Assembly (NCBI GenBank): GCA_963667195.1
Contig: OY762962.1
Location: 1,488,001-1,552,000 of the forward strand
Length of the DNA: 64,000 bases
Direction: 5' to 3'
Source of the DNA: UBA7703 sp963667195
GTDB taxonomy: Bacteria; Bacillota; Clostridia; Christensenellales; CAG-138
Shown here: one piece after another, positions 1 to 9,912 of the stretch
Position numbering within the stretch: position 1 is the stretch's first letter
Layout of the letters: every line of letters starts with the position of its first letter
The notes under the pieces: model-generated
Told to the model about the DNA's origin: nothing
Database searches by the model: none
The model's input: the letters and a program-made list of their open reading frames with translations, nothing else
Position numbers and translations under genes: made by a program

Positions 1-21
1 GACCCTCTTGTGCTACTTTGT

Positions 22-1290
<1,269 letters not shown>

Positions 1291-1308
1291 AAACTACCCC
1301 TTTCCGGG

Positions 1309-1893
1309 TTATCTGCGCGGGGGAAAGACCTCGTCGATCAGTCCGTACGCGCGCGCCTCCTCGGCGCTCATGTAATTGTCCCGCTCGGTATCCTGTGTCA
1401 CGCGCTCGACGCTTTGTCCCGTGCGCGCGGCGAGGATTTCATTGAGCCGCTTTTTGAGCTTAAGAATCTGCTCGGCCTGGATGTTGATATCCGTGGCCTG
1501 ACCCTGCGCGCCGCCGCTGACCTGATGGATCATGATCTCGGCGTTGGGCAGGGCTTTGCGCTTTCCGGGGGCGCCCGCTGCGAGCAGGAACGCGCCCATG
1601 GAGGCCGCAAGGCCGATGCAAATCGTGGATACTTCGCACTTGATGTACTGCATCGTATCGTAGATGGCGAGCCCCGCGCTTACGGAACCGCCGGGGGAGT
1701 TGATGTAGAGGTTGATATCCTTATCGGGATCGTCGCCTTCCAGAAAGAGCAGCTGCGCCACGACGCTGTTTGCGATGTCGTCGTCGATGGGGCCTCCGAT
1801 AAAGATGATGCGGTCTTTGAGCAGGCGGCTGTAGATGTCATAGCTGCGCTCGCCGTGGCTGGTCTGCTCGATGACCATTGGGATGAGGTTCAT
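1309..1893 (-). CDS. clpP: ATP-dependent Clp protease proteolytic subunit ClpP
   Basis: Serine peptidase that forms the 14-subunit degradation chamber used by ClpX or ClpC. The 194-residue length is typical. The catalytic serine is S98 in GLAASMGA and the catalytic histidine is H123 in MIHQ, both in the positions expected for the family; the aspartate lies in the C-terminal third. A strong AAGGAGGG ribosome site precedes the ATG. It lies between tig and clpX in the order common to many bacteria. Confidence 0.97.
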   Translation of the reverse strand: MNLIPMVIEQTSHGERSYDIYSRLLKDRIIFIGGPIDDDIANSVVAQLLFLEGDDPDKDINLYINSPGGSVSAGLAIYDTMQYIKCEVSTICIGLAASMGAFLLAAGAPGKRKALPNAEIMIHQVSGGAQGQATDINIQAEQILKLKKRLNEILAARTGQSVERVTQDTERDNYMSAEEARAYGLIDEVFPPRR

Positions 1894-1994
1894 ACGGTTC
1901 CCTCCTTTGGTGGGAATAGGGGTACTTTCGGCTGAGCGGAGGGAGATGAACTCTTTCGCTTACGCCTTTTTCGCAAATTCGTGAACCGGGGAGA

Positions 1995-3338
1995 TTACTC
2001 CTTCGGCTCCGCCTTTTTCGCGGTCTTCTTCGCAGGCTTCTCGGCCTTCTTCTCCGCGTCTTGCTTGACGAGAACGACGCTGTCGGTGACGATCTTCACG
2101 GCCTTGCGCGCGACCACGTTGTCGGAGAGGTATTCGCGGTCGTCGTCGGAGAGAGACTTTTCAAACTCTTCCACGCTCTTGCCGCTGCCGTCCGCATACT
2201 CCGCGATGATGGCCTTGAGGTCGTCGTCGGTGCAAGCCACGCCTTCTTTGTCGCCGATGGCTTCGATGACGAGCTGCATCTTGACGCGTGCCGCGGCTTC
2301 GGTGCGGTAGTTCTCTTTGAGGCCGTTCATGTCGGTGCCGGTGTACTTGACGTAATCTTCCAGCGAAAGTCCGCTCATGCTCAGCTGATAGCTGATATCG
2401 CGCAGCATGTAGTTGATCTGGCGATCGACCATCACGGCGGGGACATCGACGATGGCGTTGTCCGCGGCCTTCTGCAGGGCGATATTCTCAATCGCGTTCT
2501 GGCGGTTCTTCGCGGCTTTCTCTTCCATCTTGGCTTTCTTGTCGGCCTTCAGCGCGTCGAGAGTGTCAAAGTCCGAGATGTCCTTTGCGAACTCATCGTC
2601 CAGCGCGGGCAGTTCCTTGACCTGAACCGCCTTGATCTTGATGGCGAACACGGCGTCTTTTCCGGCGAGAGGAGCGGAATACTCCTCCGGGAACTTGACG
2701 GAGATGTCTTTTTCATCGCCAGCCTTGAGGCCGACGAGCTGCTCTTCAAAGCCGGGGATAAACGTGCCGGAGCCGATCACGAGCAGCTGGTCTTCCGCCG
2801 TGCCGCCCTCAAACTTCTCGCCGTTCACGCTGCCGGAGTAGTCCAGAATCACGCGGTCGCCGTTTTCCACAGCGCGCTCGACTTCGATGAAGCGGGCGTT
2901 CTTTTCGCGCTCTTTCTCGATCTCGGCCAGCACCTCTTCGTCTTTGACGACGAAGTCGGGTTCCGGTACTTCGAGCTTCGTATAGGCACCGAGGGTGACC
3001 TCGGGCTTTAATTGCACTTCCGCGGTGAAGACGACGCCGTCCGCACCGATGGTGCTGATGTCCAGCGAGGGCTTGTCCACTGCCGTGAGCTTGTGCTCAT
3101 CCAGCGCCGCGTCGTAGGCGTCGCCCCAGACGAGGTCGAAGGCTTCTTCGTAGAATGCGCTCTCGCCATACATGCTCTCTATGACTTTGCGCGGGGCTTT
3201 TCCCTTGCGGAAGCCCGGCACGTTAAAGCGGTTTGCGGTCTTGTGGTATGCTGTCTGTACGGCTGCGCCGAACGCCTCAGGCGAAACGGAAATCGTCAGT
3301 TTTGCGCGGTTGTTCTCGAGTTTTTCAAAGGTTGCCAT
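1995..3338 (-). CDS. tig: Trigger factor, ribosome-bound chaperone
   Basis: Chaperone that binds nascent chains at the ribosome exit tunnel. The ribosome-docking signature GFRKGKAP is at about 42-49, an FKBP-like domain follows at about 150-245, and an alpha-helical C-terminal domain completes the protein. The frame is open for 16 codons upstream, but GGAGGAGC lies just before the ATG at 3338 and the protein then begins MATFEK, so this start (447 residues) is preferred. The last 30 or so residues are a Lys/Ala/Glu-rich tail absent from short homologues. It is the first gene of tig-clpP-clpX. Confidence 0.95.
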   Translation of the reverse strand: MATFEKLENNRAKLTISVSPEAFGAAVQTAYHKTANRFNVPGFRKGKAPRKVIESMYGESAFYEEAFDLVWGDAYDAALDEHKLTAVDKPSLDISTIGADGVVFTAEVQLKPEVTLGAYTKLEVPEPDFVVKDEEVLAEIEKEREKNARFIEVERAVENGDRVILDYSGSVNGEKFEGGTAEDQLLVIGSGTFIPGFEEQLVGLKAGDEKDISVKFPEEYSAPLAGKDAVFAIKIKAVQVKELPALDDEFAKDISDFDTLDALKADKKAKMEEKAAKNRQNAIENIALQKAADNAIVDVPAVMVDRQINYMLRDISYQLSMSGLSLEDYVKYTGTDMNGLKENYRTEAAARVKMQLVIEAIGDKEGVACTDDDLKAIIAEYADGSGKSVEEFEKSLSDDDREYLSDNVVARKAVKIVTDSVVLVKQDAEKKAEKPAKKTAKKAEPKE

Positions 3339-3405
3339 GTGCTCCTCCAACTGTATATCGATTGATTCTTGTATCGAAATTGGCATAAATCGCCAGTATC
3401 AAACA

Positions 3406-3434
3406 ATATTAACATAGGAAATCTCGCATTGCAA
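3406..3434 (-). promoter_or_regulatory. Candidate sigma-A promoter of tig-clpP-clpX
   Basis: On the minus strand TTGCAA (3434-3429) and TAATAT (3411-3406) are separated by 17 bp, with the start of tig about 60 bp downstream. The match is moderate. A CIRCE-like half site lies about 35 bp further upstream. Confidence 0.5.
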
Positions 3435-3625
3435 CCCGAAAAAGGGCTTGATTTGTGTGACTTTAGCACTCTTGACGCCACTGTGACAATCGCTCGGGAG
3501 CCGACCCGAAAAACGAGCGGATTTTTATGAAGCGAACTGCATAAAAGCTGGCAAAAACGGGCTGATTGCGCTATATTGGTATGGAACATTATACAATTGA
3601 ATCAAAACCGGGAGGGAATAGCGCC

Positions 3626-4597
3626 GTGATCGACGAAAAACGCATGGTCCTGCTCAATGGTTTGCCGCAAAAAATTCACATCAAGGGTGAGAACGATACT
3701 AACCCCGTGCTGCTGTTTTTGCATGGCGGGCCCGGCGTTTGTAACCGCCACACGGTGATGAGAGACCACGCGGATCTCGCGAAGGTGTTTACCATCGTGG
3801 CGTGGGATCAGCGCGGCAGCGGCGGCTCCTATTACGGCGCGAAGAAGGAAACGCTCACCGTCGATCAGCTGGTGGAGGACGCAAACGCCCTCGTGAACTG
3901 GCTCTGCGAGCGGTTCCATAAGGACAAAATCTTCATCATCGGCGGCAGCTGGGGCTCGGAGCTCGGCACCTATCTCGCCAACCGGCATCCGGAGAAGATC
4001 GCGGCCTACGTCGGTTTTGGTCAGGTTGTGGACGGCGCGAAGAACGAGGAGATCAGCTTTGCGTTCGCCATGGAAGAGGCGAAAAAGGCGGGAGACGAGA
4101 AGTCGATCGCGATTCTCAACCGCGTCGGCCCTCCGGTGAACGGCGTTTACATGGGCGGCTTTGACGGCATGATGGCGCAGCGGAACATCATGATGAAATA
4201 CGGCGGCTACAGCAAGAGCGCAAAGAAGCGGAGCTATTTTTCCTCCTTCGTCGTGCCGGTGCTGTTCAGTGGCGAATACTCGATCAAAGACATCTACGGA
4301 CTCGTGCGCGGGTATAAATACGTGCTCACCGAGATGTGGGACGCCGTGGGTGCGACCAACTTTCCCAAAACCTGCACGAAGTTTGACGTGCCATATTTCG
4401 TCTTCGACGGCGTGCTGGATCAAAACACGCCCGCGTCGCTGGTGCAGGGCTGGTTTGATACCATCGAGGCCCCGCAGAAGGAGCTCATCTGGCTTGAAGA
4501 GTCCGGGCACAACCCCATGGGAGACGAGCCAGAGAAGTTTAAGAAACTCTTGATCGATCGCTTGACGGCAATTGCGGAGAAGGAGAAAAACGTATGA
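3626..4597 (+). CDS. Alpha/beta hydrolase, proline iminopeptidase-like
   Basis: Serine hydrolase of the alpha/beta fold, most like prolyl aminopeptidases, which remove N-terminal proline from small peptides; other hydrolase activities are possible. The oxyanion motif HGGPG is at 33-37, the nucleophile elbow GGSWGS places the serine at 108, and the final histidine is in ESGHNP near the C-terminus. A longer frame opens at 3566, but a promoter-like TATACA lies inside it and GGAGGG sits 9 bp before the GTG at 3626, so the GTG (323 residues) is chosen. Its stop overlaps the next ATG (ATGA), so it is translationally coupled to a sugar-type transporter. The pair may take up and cleave a conjugate, which is inference. 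Confidence 0.8.
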   Translation: MIDEKRMVLLNGLPQKIHIKGENDTNPVLLFLHGGPGVCNRHTVMRDHADLAKVFTIVAWDQRGSGGSYYGAKKETLTVDQLVEDANALVNWLCERFHKDKIFIIGGSWGSELGTYLANRHPEKIAAYVGFGQVVDGAKNEEISFAFAMEEAKKAGDEKSIAILNRVGPPVNGVYMGGFDGMMAQRNIMMKYGGYSKSAKKRSYFSSFVVPVLFSGEYSIKDIYGLVRGYKYVLTEMWDAVGATNFPKTCTKFDVPYFVFDGVLDQNTPASLVQGWFDTIEAPQKELIWLEESGHNPMGDEPEKFKKLLIDRLTAIAEKEKNV

Positions 4598-5985
4598 GTA
4601 ACCCTGTTGCGCAGCAAATTCCCCGCACGCGGTTTCCGGAAAAGCTGGGCTTTTGCACCTTTTCGACCGCGAGCAACGTCGTTTACCAGTTCAAGAGCAT
4701 CTACTATCTCTTCTTCCTGACCAATGTACTCAAAATCGACATCCTCACGGCGGGCACGATCCTTACCCTCGGCACGATCTGGGACGCGGTCAACGACCCG
4801 CTGATCGGGTTCTGGGCGGTGAATCACAAGTTTAAAAACGGAGAGCATGTCCGCCCGCTGGCAATCTGGTTTGCCGTGCCGTGGGCGATCACCGTTGTGC
4901 TCTTGTTTACCGACTTTGGCCTGCCAAACAAGGCCGCAATCGCGGTTGCACTGATCGTATATCTGCTCTTTGAGCTGTTCAACACGTTTGTCGGCATTCC
5001 CTACAACAGCATGGGAAGCTTAGCTACCAACCTCGACGAGGACCGGCGCTCGATCAACGTTTTCCGCAACCTTGGCGGCGCTCTCGGCGCGGGCATCGGC
5101 TCGGTCGCCTGCCTGCCGCTATTGAAGGTGTTCGGCGCGATGGATCACAAGGGTAACCTGATCGACGCCAACAGCTCGCACGGATTCCTGCTCACCGCCT
5201 GCGTAATGGGCGCGGTCTGCATCGTCGGCTGTATCGTCCACTTCTTCACCACAAAAGAACGCGTCAAGCCCATCTCGGAGGACGACGAGAAGCTTTCGGC
5301 CAAGACGGTGTTTACGATGCTGTTTCGTTGCAAGAGCTGGGTGCTCAACATGCTCTACATCATCTGCTACGGCGTGATCAACCTGCTGTTGATGAGCTGC
5401 ATCACCTATTACGCGACGTATGTGCTCGGCAGCACTGCTGCCGCAACCGCCATTCAGGCGGCATATCTGGTCGCGGCGCTCGGGTCTTCGTTCCTCGTTT
5501 CGGCGATTGACCGCGCGCTCGGCAGAAAACGGACGATGCTGTTGGCGGGCGTGCTGTTTATCCTCGGCAAGATCTGGTTCGTGATCAATCCCTTCTCGCT
5601 GGGCGCGATCTACGTCAACGCGATCTCCGTCGGCATCGCGATTACGATCACGTTTGTCATGTTCAACACCAACCGTAACAACATCGTGGATCTCATCGAG
5701 TGGCAGTCCGGCAGAAGGCTCGATAGCCTCGTTTCCACGGCGGACAACCTCGCAAGCAAGCTCGCGGTCGCGGGAGCGACTCAGCTCGTCGCGGTCGCGC
5801 TCTCCGCAAACGGCTTTAACGCAAAGCTCGCCCAGCAGCCGCAGGCCGCGATTGCGACCATCAACGCCATCCTCGGCTGGGTGCCGATGGCGGTTGCGGC
5901 GCTGATGATGATCGTCATTTTCTTCTTAAACATCGAGCGGGACACGAAGAAAATGCTGGAAGAGAAAGCGGCGCTCGCGCAATAA
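4594..5985 (+). CDS. GPH-family (melibiose-type) cation symporter
   Basis: Twelve-segment membrane transporter of the glycoside-pentoside-hexuronide:cation symporter family (MFS_2). The family start is recognisable in EKLGFCTFSTASNVVYQFKS, followed by the conserved segment with NDPLIGFW. At 463 residues it has normal length. It probably imports a glycoside or related solute with Na+ or H+; the substrate cannot be read from the sequence. It overlaps the upstream hydrolase gene by 4 bp, so the two form one unit. Confidence 0.85.
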   Translation: MSNPVAQQIPRTRFPEKLGFCTFSTASNVVYQFKSIYYLFFLTNVLKIDILTAGTILTLGTIWDAVNDPLIGFWAVNHKFKNGEHVRPLAIWFAVPWAITVVLLFTDFGLPNKAAIAVALIVYLLFELFNTFVGIPYNSMGSLATNLDEDRRSINVFRNLGGALGAGIGSVACLPLLKVFGAMDHKGNLIDANSSHGFLLTACVMGAVCIVGCIVHFFTTKERVKPISEDDEKLSAKTVFTMLFRCKSWVLNMLYIICYGVINLLLMSCITYYATYVLGSTAAATAIQAAYLVAALGSSFLVSAIDRALGRKRTMLLAGVLFILGKIWFVINPFSLGAIYVNAISVGIAITITFVMFNTNRNNIVDLIEWQSGRRLDSLVSTADNLASKLAVAGATQLVAVALSANGFNAKLAQQPQAAIATINAILGWVPMAVAALMMIVIFFLNIERDTKKMLEEKAALAQ

Positions 5986-6090
5986 TCGCCTTGCGCGAAT
6001 GGTTCAGCGGCGTCCTCAGAAGGCAGTTCCAAGTCAAATGCGTTCGAAGTTAATAAACACGGTGCTTGTGATTTGTCAAATATCCTTGAT

Positions 6091-6119
6091 TTGCCAAGCG
6101 TCGGGCGGAGTGGTATATT
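6091..6119 (+). promoter_or_regulatory. Candidate sigma-A promoter for the GltS-type gene
   Basis: TTGCCA (6091-6096), 17 bp, TATATT (6114-6119), about 110 bp before the ATG of the symporter gene. The rest of the 246 bp gap after the GPH transporter gene has no other clear element. Confidence 0.5.
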
Positions 6120-6231
6120 GAATATAAACATGCCGAAACGGGCACATCATTCCGCCTGCCGCGGTGCGGATCAGAATCGTTTTTACAAGGACTACTTTCG
6201 AAACTTTTGATATAGATGAGGAGCCACGATC

Positions 6232-7677
6232 ATGACTACAGGGCACAATTTCTGGGATGCAAGCGTTTGGTCGCTGATGATTGAGCTGACCATTCTGCTC
6301 GTTGGCATGCTGACTGCCAACATGCTGCGCCGTTTGATCAAACCGCTGCGCCAGTCTCTGATTCCCAGCTCGGTGCTCGGCGGATTTCTGATCCTCTTTG
6401 CCAATATCGCGGTGCAGAAGATCACGGGCGGTGCGCTCTTTAACAAGGTGACCATGGAGACGCTGACCTACCATGGCCTCGGCCTCGGGTTCGTCGCGAT
6501 GGCGCTGCGCTCCAACAAGCGCGAGAAAAACAAGAAGAGCAACGCGGCAGTCTTCGACGCGGGCGTGACCACGGTTTCCTCCTATCTCTTGCAGGGCATT
6601 CTCGGTCTTGCGATCACGGTTGGACTTTTCTTCCTGCTTGGCAACTGGCCGGCTTCGGGCCTGCTGCTGCCGATGGGCTACGGCCAAGGCCCGGGACAGG
6701 CGTATAACTGGGGTCACGTTTACGAGACCGCGACGGCCTATGCGCCCTTCCAGTACGGCGGAAGCTTCGGCCTCACCGTCGCCGCGATGGGCTTTGTCTC
6801 GGCGGGTCTCGGCGGCGTCGTGTATCTGCAGCGGATGAAGAAGAAAGGCCAGATCAAGTCCCTCCTCGAGAACGCGGATGAGATGGAAGACCTCTCCGCC
6901 GAATCCATCACCGAAAAGGGTGAAATTCCGCTCTCCGAATCGCTGGATAAGCTCACGGTTCAGATCGGACTTGTGGTGTTCACCTACATGGCGGCTTATG
7001 GGGTCATGTACTTGCTCTCCATCGGACTGGATGCGCTTGGCGGGTTTTTCACCAGCACCGTCAAGCCGCTGATCTGGGGATTCAACTTCCTGATCGGCAC
7101 CGTGATGGCGATTCTGGTGCGCAACGTGCTCAAGGGCTTGACCAACCGCGGACGCAGACAATACCTCAACAACTTCATGCTCGCGCGTATCTCCGGCGTG
7201 ATGTTTGACCTGATGGTGGTGGCATCCATCGCGGCGATCGATCTTTCCGCGTTCAGCCACCGCGAGTTCATCATCCCGCTGAGCATCATCTGCATCGTCG
7301 GCGCGGTTGCGACCTATATCCAGCTCGACATCATCTGCAAACGCGTTTATCCGGAGTATTCGGCGGAGGCGTTCCTCTCGCTCTACGGCATGCTCACGGG
7401 CACGGCGAGCACGGGCGTGATCCTGCTGCGCGAGATCGACCCGCTGTTTAAAACGCCTGCCGCGAGCAATCTCGTCTACCAGCAACTCTGGGCAATCGTG
7501 TTCGGCTTCCCGATGCTGCTGCTGCTCGGCTTTGCGCCGATCGGACTCACCGCCGATCCCGCGACGACGAACCTGACCAACGTCTGGATCACACTCGCCG
7601 CCCTTACCGTGCTGTTCATCGTCATGAACGTAATCCTGTTTAGGCGCGATATCTTCAAGAAGAAAGAAAAAGCGTAA
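6232..7677 (+). CDS. gltS: Sodium/glutamate symporter, GltS family
   Basis: Polytopic membrane protein matching the GltS sodium:glutamate symporter family. Seen are the N-terminal segment with LIPSSVLGGF, the glycine-rich hairpin GYGQGPGQAYNWG in the first half, and a second inverted half containing LTGTASTGVILLRE. The length of 481 exceeds the roughly 400 residues of the E. coli protein, through a longer cytoplasmic loop rich in Glu and Lys around 205-240. It is a single gene with its own promoter and terminator. Glutamate is the likely substrate, but some family members carry other dicarboxylates. Confidence 0.85.
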   Translation: MTTGHNFWDASVWSLMIELTILLVGMLTANMLRRLIKPLRQSLIPSSVLGGFLILFANIAVQKITGGALFNKVTMETLTYHGLGLGFVAMALRSNKREKNKKSNAAVFDAGVTTVSSYLLQGILGLAITVGLFFLLGNWPASGLLLPMGYGQGPGQAYNWGHVYETATAYAPFQYGGSFGLTVAAMGFVSAGLGGVVYLQRMKKKGQIKSLLENADEMEDLSAESITEKGEIPLSESLDKLTVQIGLVVFTYMAAYGVMYLLSIGLDALGGFFTSTVKPLIWGFNFLIGTVMAILVRNVLKGLTNRGRRQYLNNFMLARISGVMFDLMVVASIAAIDLSAFSHREFIIPLSIICIVGAVATYIQLDIICKRVYPEYSAEAFLSLYGMLTGTASTGVILLREIDPLFKTPAASNLVYQQLWAIVFGFPMLLLLGFAPIGLTADPATTNLTNVWITLAALTVLFIVMNVILFRRDIFKKKEKA

Positions 7678-7696
7678 CAACCGAGTTGACAACACA

Positions 7697-7726
7697 GGCC
7701 TCCGGCGAAAGCCGGGGGCCGTTTTT
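7697..7726 (+). terminator. Intrinsic terminator after the GltS-type gene
   Basis: Stem GGCCTCCGGC / GCCGGGGGCC around a GAAA tetraloop, followed by GTTTTT. Confidence 0.9.
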
Positions 7727-7771
7727 GTGTGAGGGCGAGGATGGGACGAACATCATACAACTTAATTTCCG

Positions 7772-7799
7772 TTGACATTACGCCCGTTCATGATATAAA
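7772..7799 (+). promoter_or_regulatory. Promoter of the riboswitch-gcv operon
   Basis: Consensus TTGACA (7772-7777), 16 bp, TATAAA (7794-7799). The transcript would start near 7806, just before the first glycine aptamer. Confidence 0.75.
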
Positions 7800-7817
7800 C
7801 TTACACCGTAAAAATGA

Positions 7818-8043
7818 ATATTCGGATGACGGCATCGGGAGAGACTGCTTACTTGCAGAGCCGAAGGGGATTGCGCAACAAACTCTCAGGCAAAAGGACC
7901 GATACCCGACGAAGCTTCGGAAAGCCGAATTTTTTCGGCACCGACGAGGCAATTTCGCGATCAGGCAAGGCATATGGATTGCGGAAGAATCTTTCAGGTT
8001 CAGATACGGGGCGCGCGATTTGGTTCGCGCGTCCTGCTTTTTA
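7818..8043 (+). promoter_or_regulatory. Tandem glycine riboswitch with terminator platform
   Basis: Aptamer 1 (about 7818-7908) has the hallmark strings GGGAGAGAC, GCCGAAGGGG and AACTCTCAGGCAAAAGGAC. Aptamer 2 (about 7905-8008) is more divergent but keeps CACCGACGAGGCAA and ATCTTTCAGGTTCAGATACGG. The expression platform is a 10-bp hairpin, GGGCGCGCGA (8009-8018) with TCGCGCGTCC (8025-8034), then TGCTTTTT, a good intrinsic terminator. In this family glycine binding to both aptamers normally prevents termination and switches on the cleavage genes, which are exactly the genes downstream. Confidence 0.93.
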
Positions 8044-8085
8044 TTCCCAAATTCACAAAAATTCAATCATCGGAGGAAACAACAC

Positions 8086-8463
8086 ATGACACTACAAAAC
8101 GACCGCAAGTACACCGGTTCCCACGAGTGGCTCCTGGACCTCGGCAACGGAAGCTATCGCGTAGGTCTCAGCGACTTTGCGCAAAACTCTCTGGGCGACA
8201 TCGTATTCATCGACCTGCCGCAGCCCGGCGACGCGGTCACCGCGGAATCTTCCATGGGCGACGTGGAGAGCGTCAAGGCCGTGTCCGAAGTGCTCAGCCC
8301 CGTGAGCGGCACCGTGACCGCCGTCAACGAAGCGCTCGCCACCGCGCCGGAATCCATCAATGCCGATCCCTACGGCGCCTGGCTCATCGAGGTGAACAAC
8401 GTCACCGCCTTTGCCGAACTCATGGATGCAACGGCCTACGAAGCCTTCTGCGCCAACGCGTAA
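8086..8463 (+). CDS. gcvH: Glycine cleavage system H protein
   Basis: Small lipoyl-carrier protein that shuttles the aminomethyl group between GcvP, GcvT and the dihydrolipoamide dehydrogenase. The 125-residue length is typical. The lipoylation site is K64 in DVESVKAVSEV. The frame is open far upstream through the riboswitch, but CGGAGGA lies 8 bp before this ATG. It is the first gene after the glycine riboswitch. A GC-rich hairpin at 8478-8494 separates it from gcvPA. Confidence 0.95.
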   Translation: MTLQNDRKYTGSHEWLLDLGNGSYRVGLSDFAQNSLGDIVFIDLPQPGDAVTAESSMGDVESVKAVSEVLSPVSGTVTAVNEALATAPESINADPYGAWLIEVNNVTAFAELMDATAYEAFCANA

Positions 8464-8477
8464 CTGCAACCAAAATG

Positions 8478-8502
8478 GCCTCCCGCAGGGAGGCTGTTTG
8501 TC
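8478..8502 (+). terminator. Intercistronic hairpin between gcvH and gcvPA
   Basis: GCCTCCC (8478-8484), GCA loop, GGGAGGC (8488-8494), followed by an interrupted T tract (TGTTTGTCTTT). It could be a leaky terminator or an mRNA-stabilising stem that lets gcvH be made in excess over the P subunits. Confidence 0.5.
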
Positions 8503-8580
8503 TTTGCGCGCTCTTTTGGTGCGCAACGAATTCTAAAACCGAATTTGAACGAATATTTAAACGAATAAGGAGGGATTGCC

Positions 8581-9912
8581 TTGGGCAATTTTCTGCCGTC
8601 AACCGAGACCCAGCGAAACGAGATGCTGAACGCGATCGGCGTTTCTTCCGCGGGCGAGCTCTATGCCGATATCCCGCTGGCGATGCGCGAAAAAGCAGCC
8701 GAAGCGGTAGCCGCCATGCCGGAGGGCGTGTCGGAGTTTGAAGCGCTGGATCAAATGAAACAACTCGCGAAACAGAACCGCGTGTTTGACGCGATCTTCC
8801 GCGGAGCGGGCGCTTACTGGCACCATATCCCCGCCGTGGTGAGCCGCGTCGCCGCAAAAGAAGCGTTTGTCACCGCGTATACCCCCTATCAGCCGGAGAT
8901 CAGCCAGGGCATCCTGCAGACGATCTTCGAATACCAGACCATGCTCTGCGAGCTCACCGGCATGGATGCGGGCAACGCCTCCGTCTACGACGGCGCAACC
9001 GCCGCCGCGGAAGCCGCCGCGATGTGCCGCGAGCGCAGCCGCACGGTGACCCTGCTTGCATCGGGACTCAACCCGGAATCCATCGAGACCGTGCAAACTT
9101 ACGGCTTTGGCGCGGATGCGGAAATCGTGCTTGTGCCGAACAAGGCAGGTAGGCTCGATCCCGACGCGCTGAAGCTTGCCTTGAACGCGAATGTCGCGAG
9201 CCTGATCCTGCAATCGCCAAACTTCTTTGGCGTGATCGAGGACGTGCCCGCGATTGCAGAACTCGTCCATGCGGCGGGCGCAAAGCTCGTGCTGAGCATG
9301 AATCCCACCGCAATGGCGCTGCTACAAAGCCCCGGTGAACTGGGCGCGGATGTCGCGATTGGCGACGGTCAGCCGCTCGGCATCCCGCTGAGCTTCGGCG
9401 GCCCGTACCTCGGCTTCATGGCGTGTAAAAAGGACATGGTGCGAAAGCTGCCGGGCAGAATCGTGGGTCAAACCACGGATGCACAGGGCAGGCGCTGCTT
9501 TGTGCTGACCTTGCAGGCGCGCGAACAGCACATCCGCAGAGAGAAAGCCAGCAGCAACATCTGCTCGAATCAGGCGCTCTGCGCGCTGACCGCCGCGGCC
9601 TATTGCGCCGCGATGGGCCCGGTAGGGCTTACGGAAGTCGCCCGCGCGTGCTATGACAACGCGCACTATCTCGCAAGCGAACTGAATAAGATCAAGGGTT
9701 TCGCGCTGGTCAATCCGGAAGCGCCCTTTTTCCATGAATTCCTAACTCATGCGCCCGCGAACACCGATCAGGTGCTCAAGGCCTTGGAAGACGCGGGCAT
9801 CCTCGGCGGGCTTCCCGTGAATGGCGGCATCCTCTGGTGCGCCACGGAGCGCAACACCAAAGCACAGATCGATCTGCTGGTCGAGACGCTCAAAAAGGCG
9901 GTGATCGCATGA
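8581..9912 (+). CDS. gcvPA: Glycine dehydrogenase (decarboxylating) subunit 1
   Basis: N-terminal half of the split, PLP-dependent P protein, which decarboxylates glycine and loads the aminomethyl group onto GcvH. The 443 residues fit GcvPA. The start MGNFLPSTETQRNEML is characteristic and uses a TTG codon preceded by AAGGAGGG, so translation may be deliberately tempered. This subunit lacks the PLP lysine, which lies in GcvPB. Its stop overlaps the next start (ATGA), giving coupled synthesis of the alpha2beta2 enzyme. Confidence 0.95.
   Translation: MGNFLPSTETQRNEMLNAIGVSSAGELYADIPLAMREKAAEAVAAMPEGVSEFEALDQMKQLAKQNRVFDAIFRGAGAYWHHIPAVVSRVAAKEAFVTAYTPYQPEISQGILQTIFEYQTMLCELTGMDAGNASVYDGATAAAEAAAMCRERSRTVTLLASGLNPESIETVQTYGFGADAEIVLVPNKAGRLDPDALKLALNANVASLILQSPNFFGVIEDVPAIAELVHAAGAKLVLSMNPTAMALLQSPGELGADVAIGDGQPLGIPLSFGGPYLGFMACKKDMVRKLPGRIVGQTTDAQGRRCFVLTLQAREQHIRREKASSNICSNQALCALTAAAYCAAMGPVGLTEVARACYDNAHYLASELNKIKGFALVNPEAPFFHEFLTHAPANTDQVLKALEDAGILGGLPVNGGILWCATERNTKAQIDLLVETLKKAVIA

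Noticed and set aside
3566..3625. Longer start for the prolyl aminopeptidase-like gene
   Set aside because: The extra codons overlap a promoter-like -10 box and lack a ribosome site, whereas GTG 3626 has GGAGGG at good spacing.
6076..7695. 539-codon frame on the minus strand opposite the GltS-type gene
   Set aside because: Highly charged, His/Arg/Glu-rich product typical of an antisense shadow of a membrane-protein gene.
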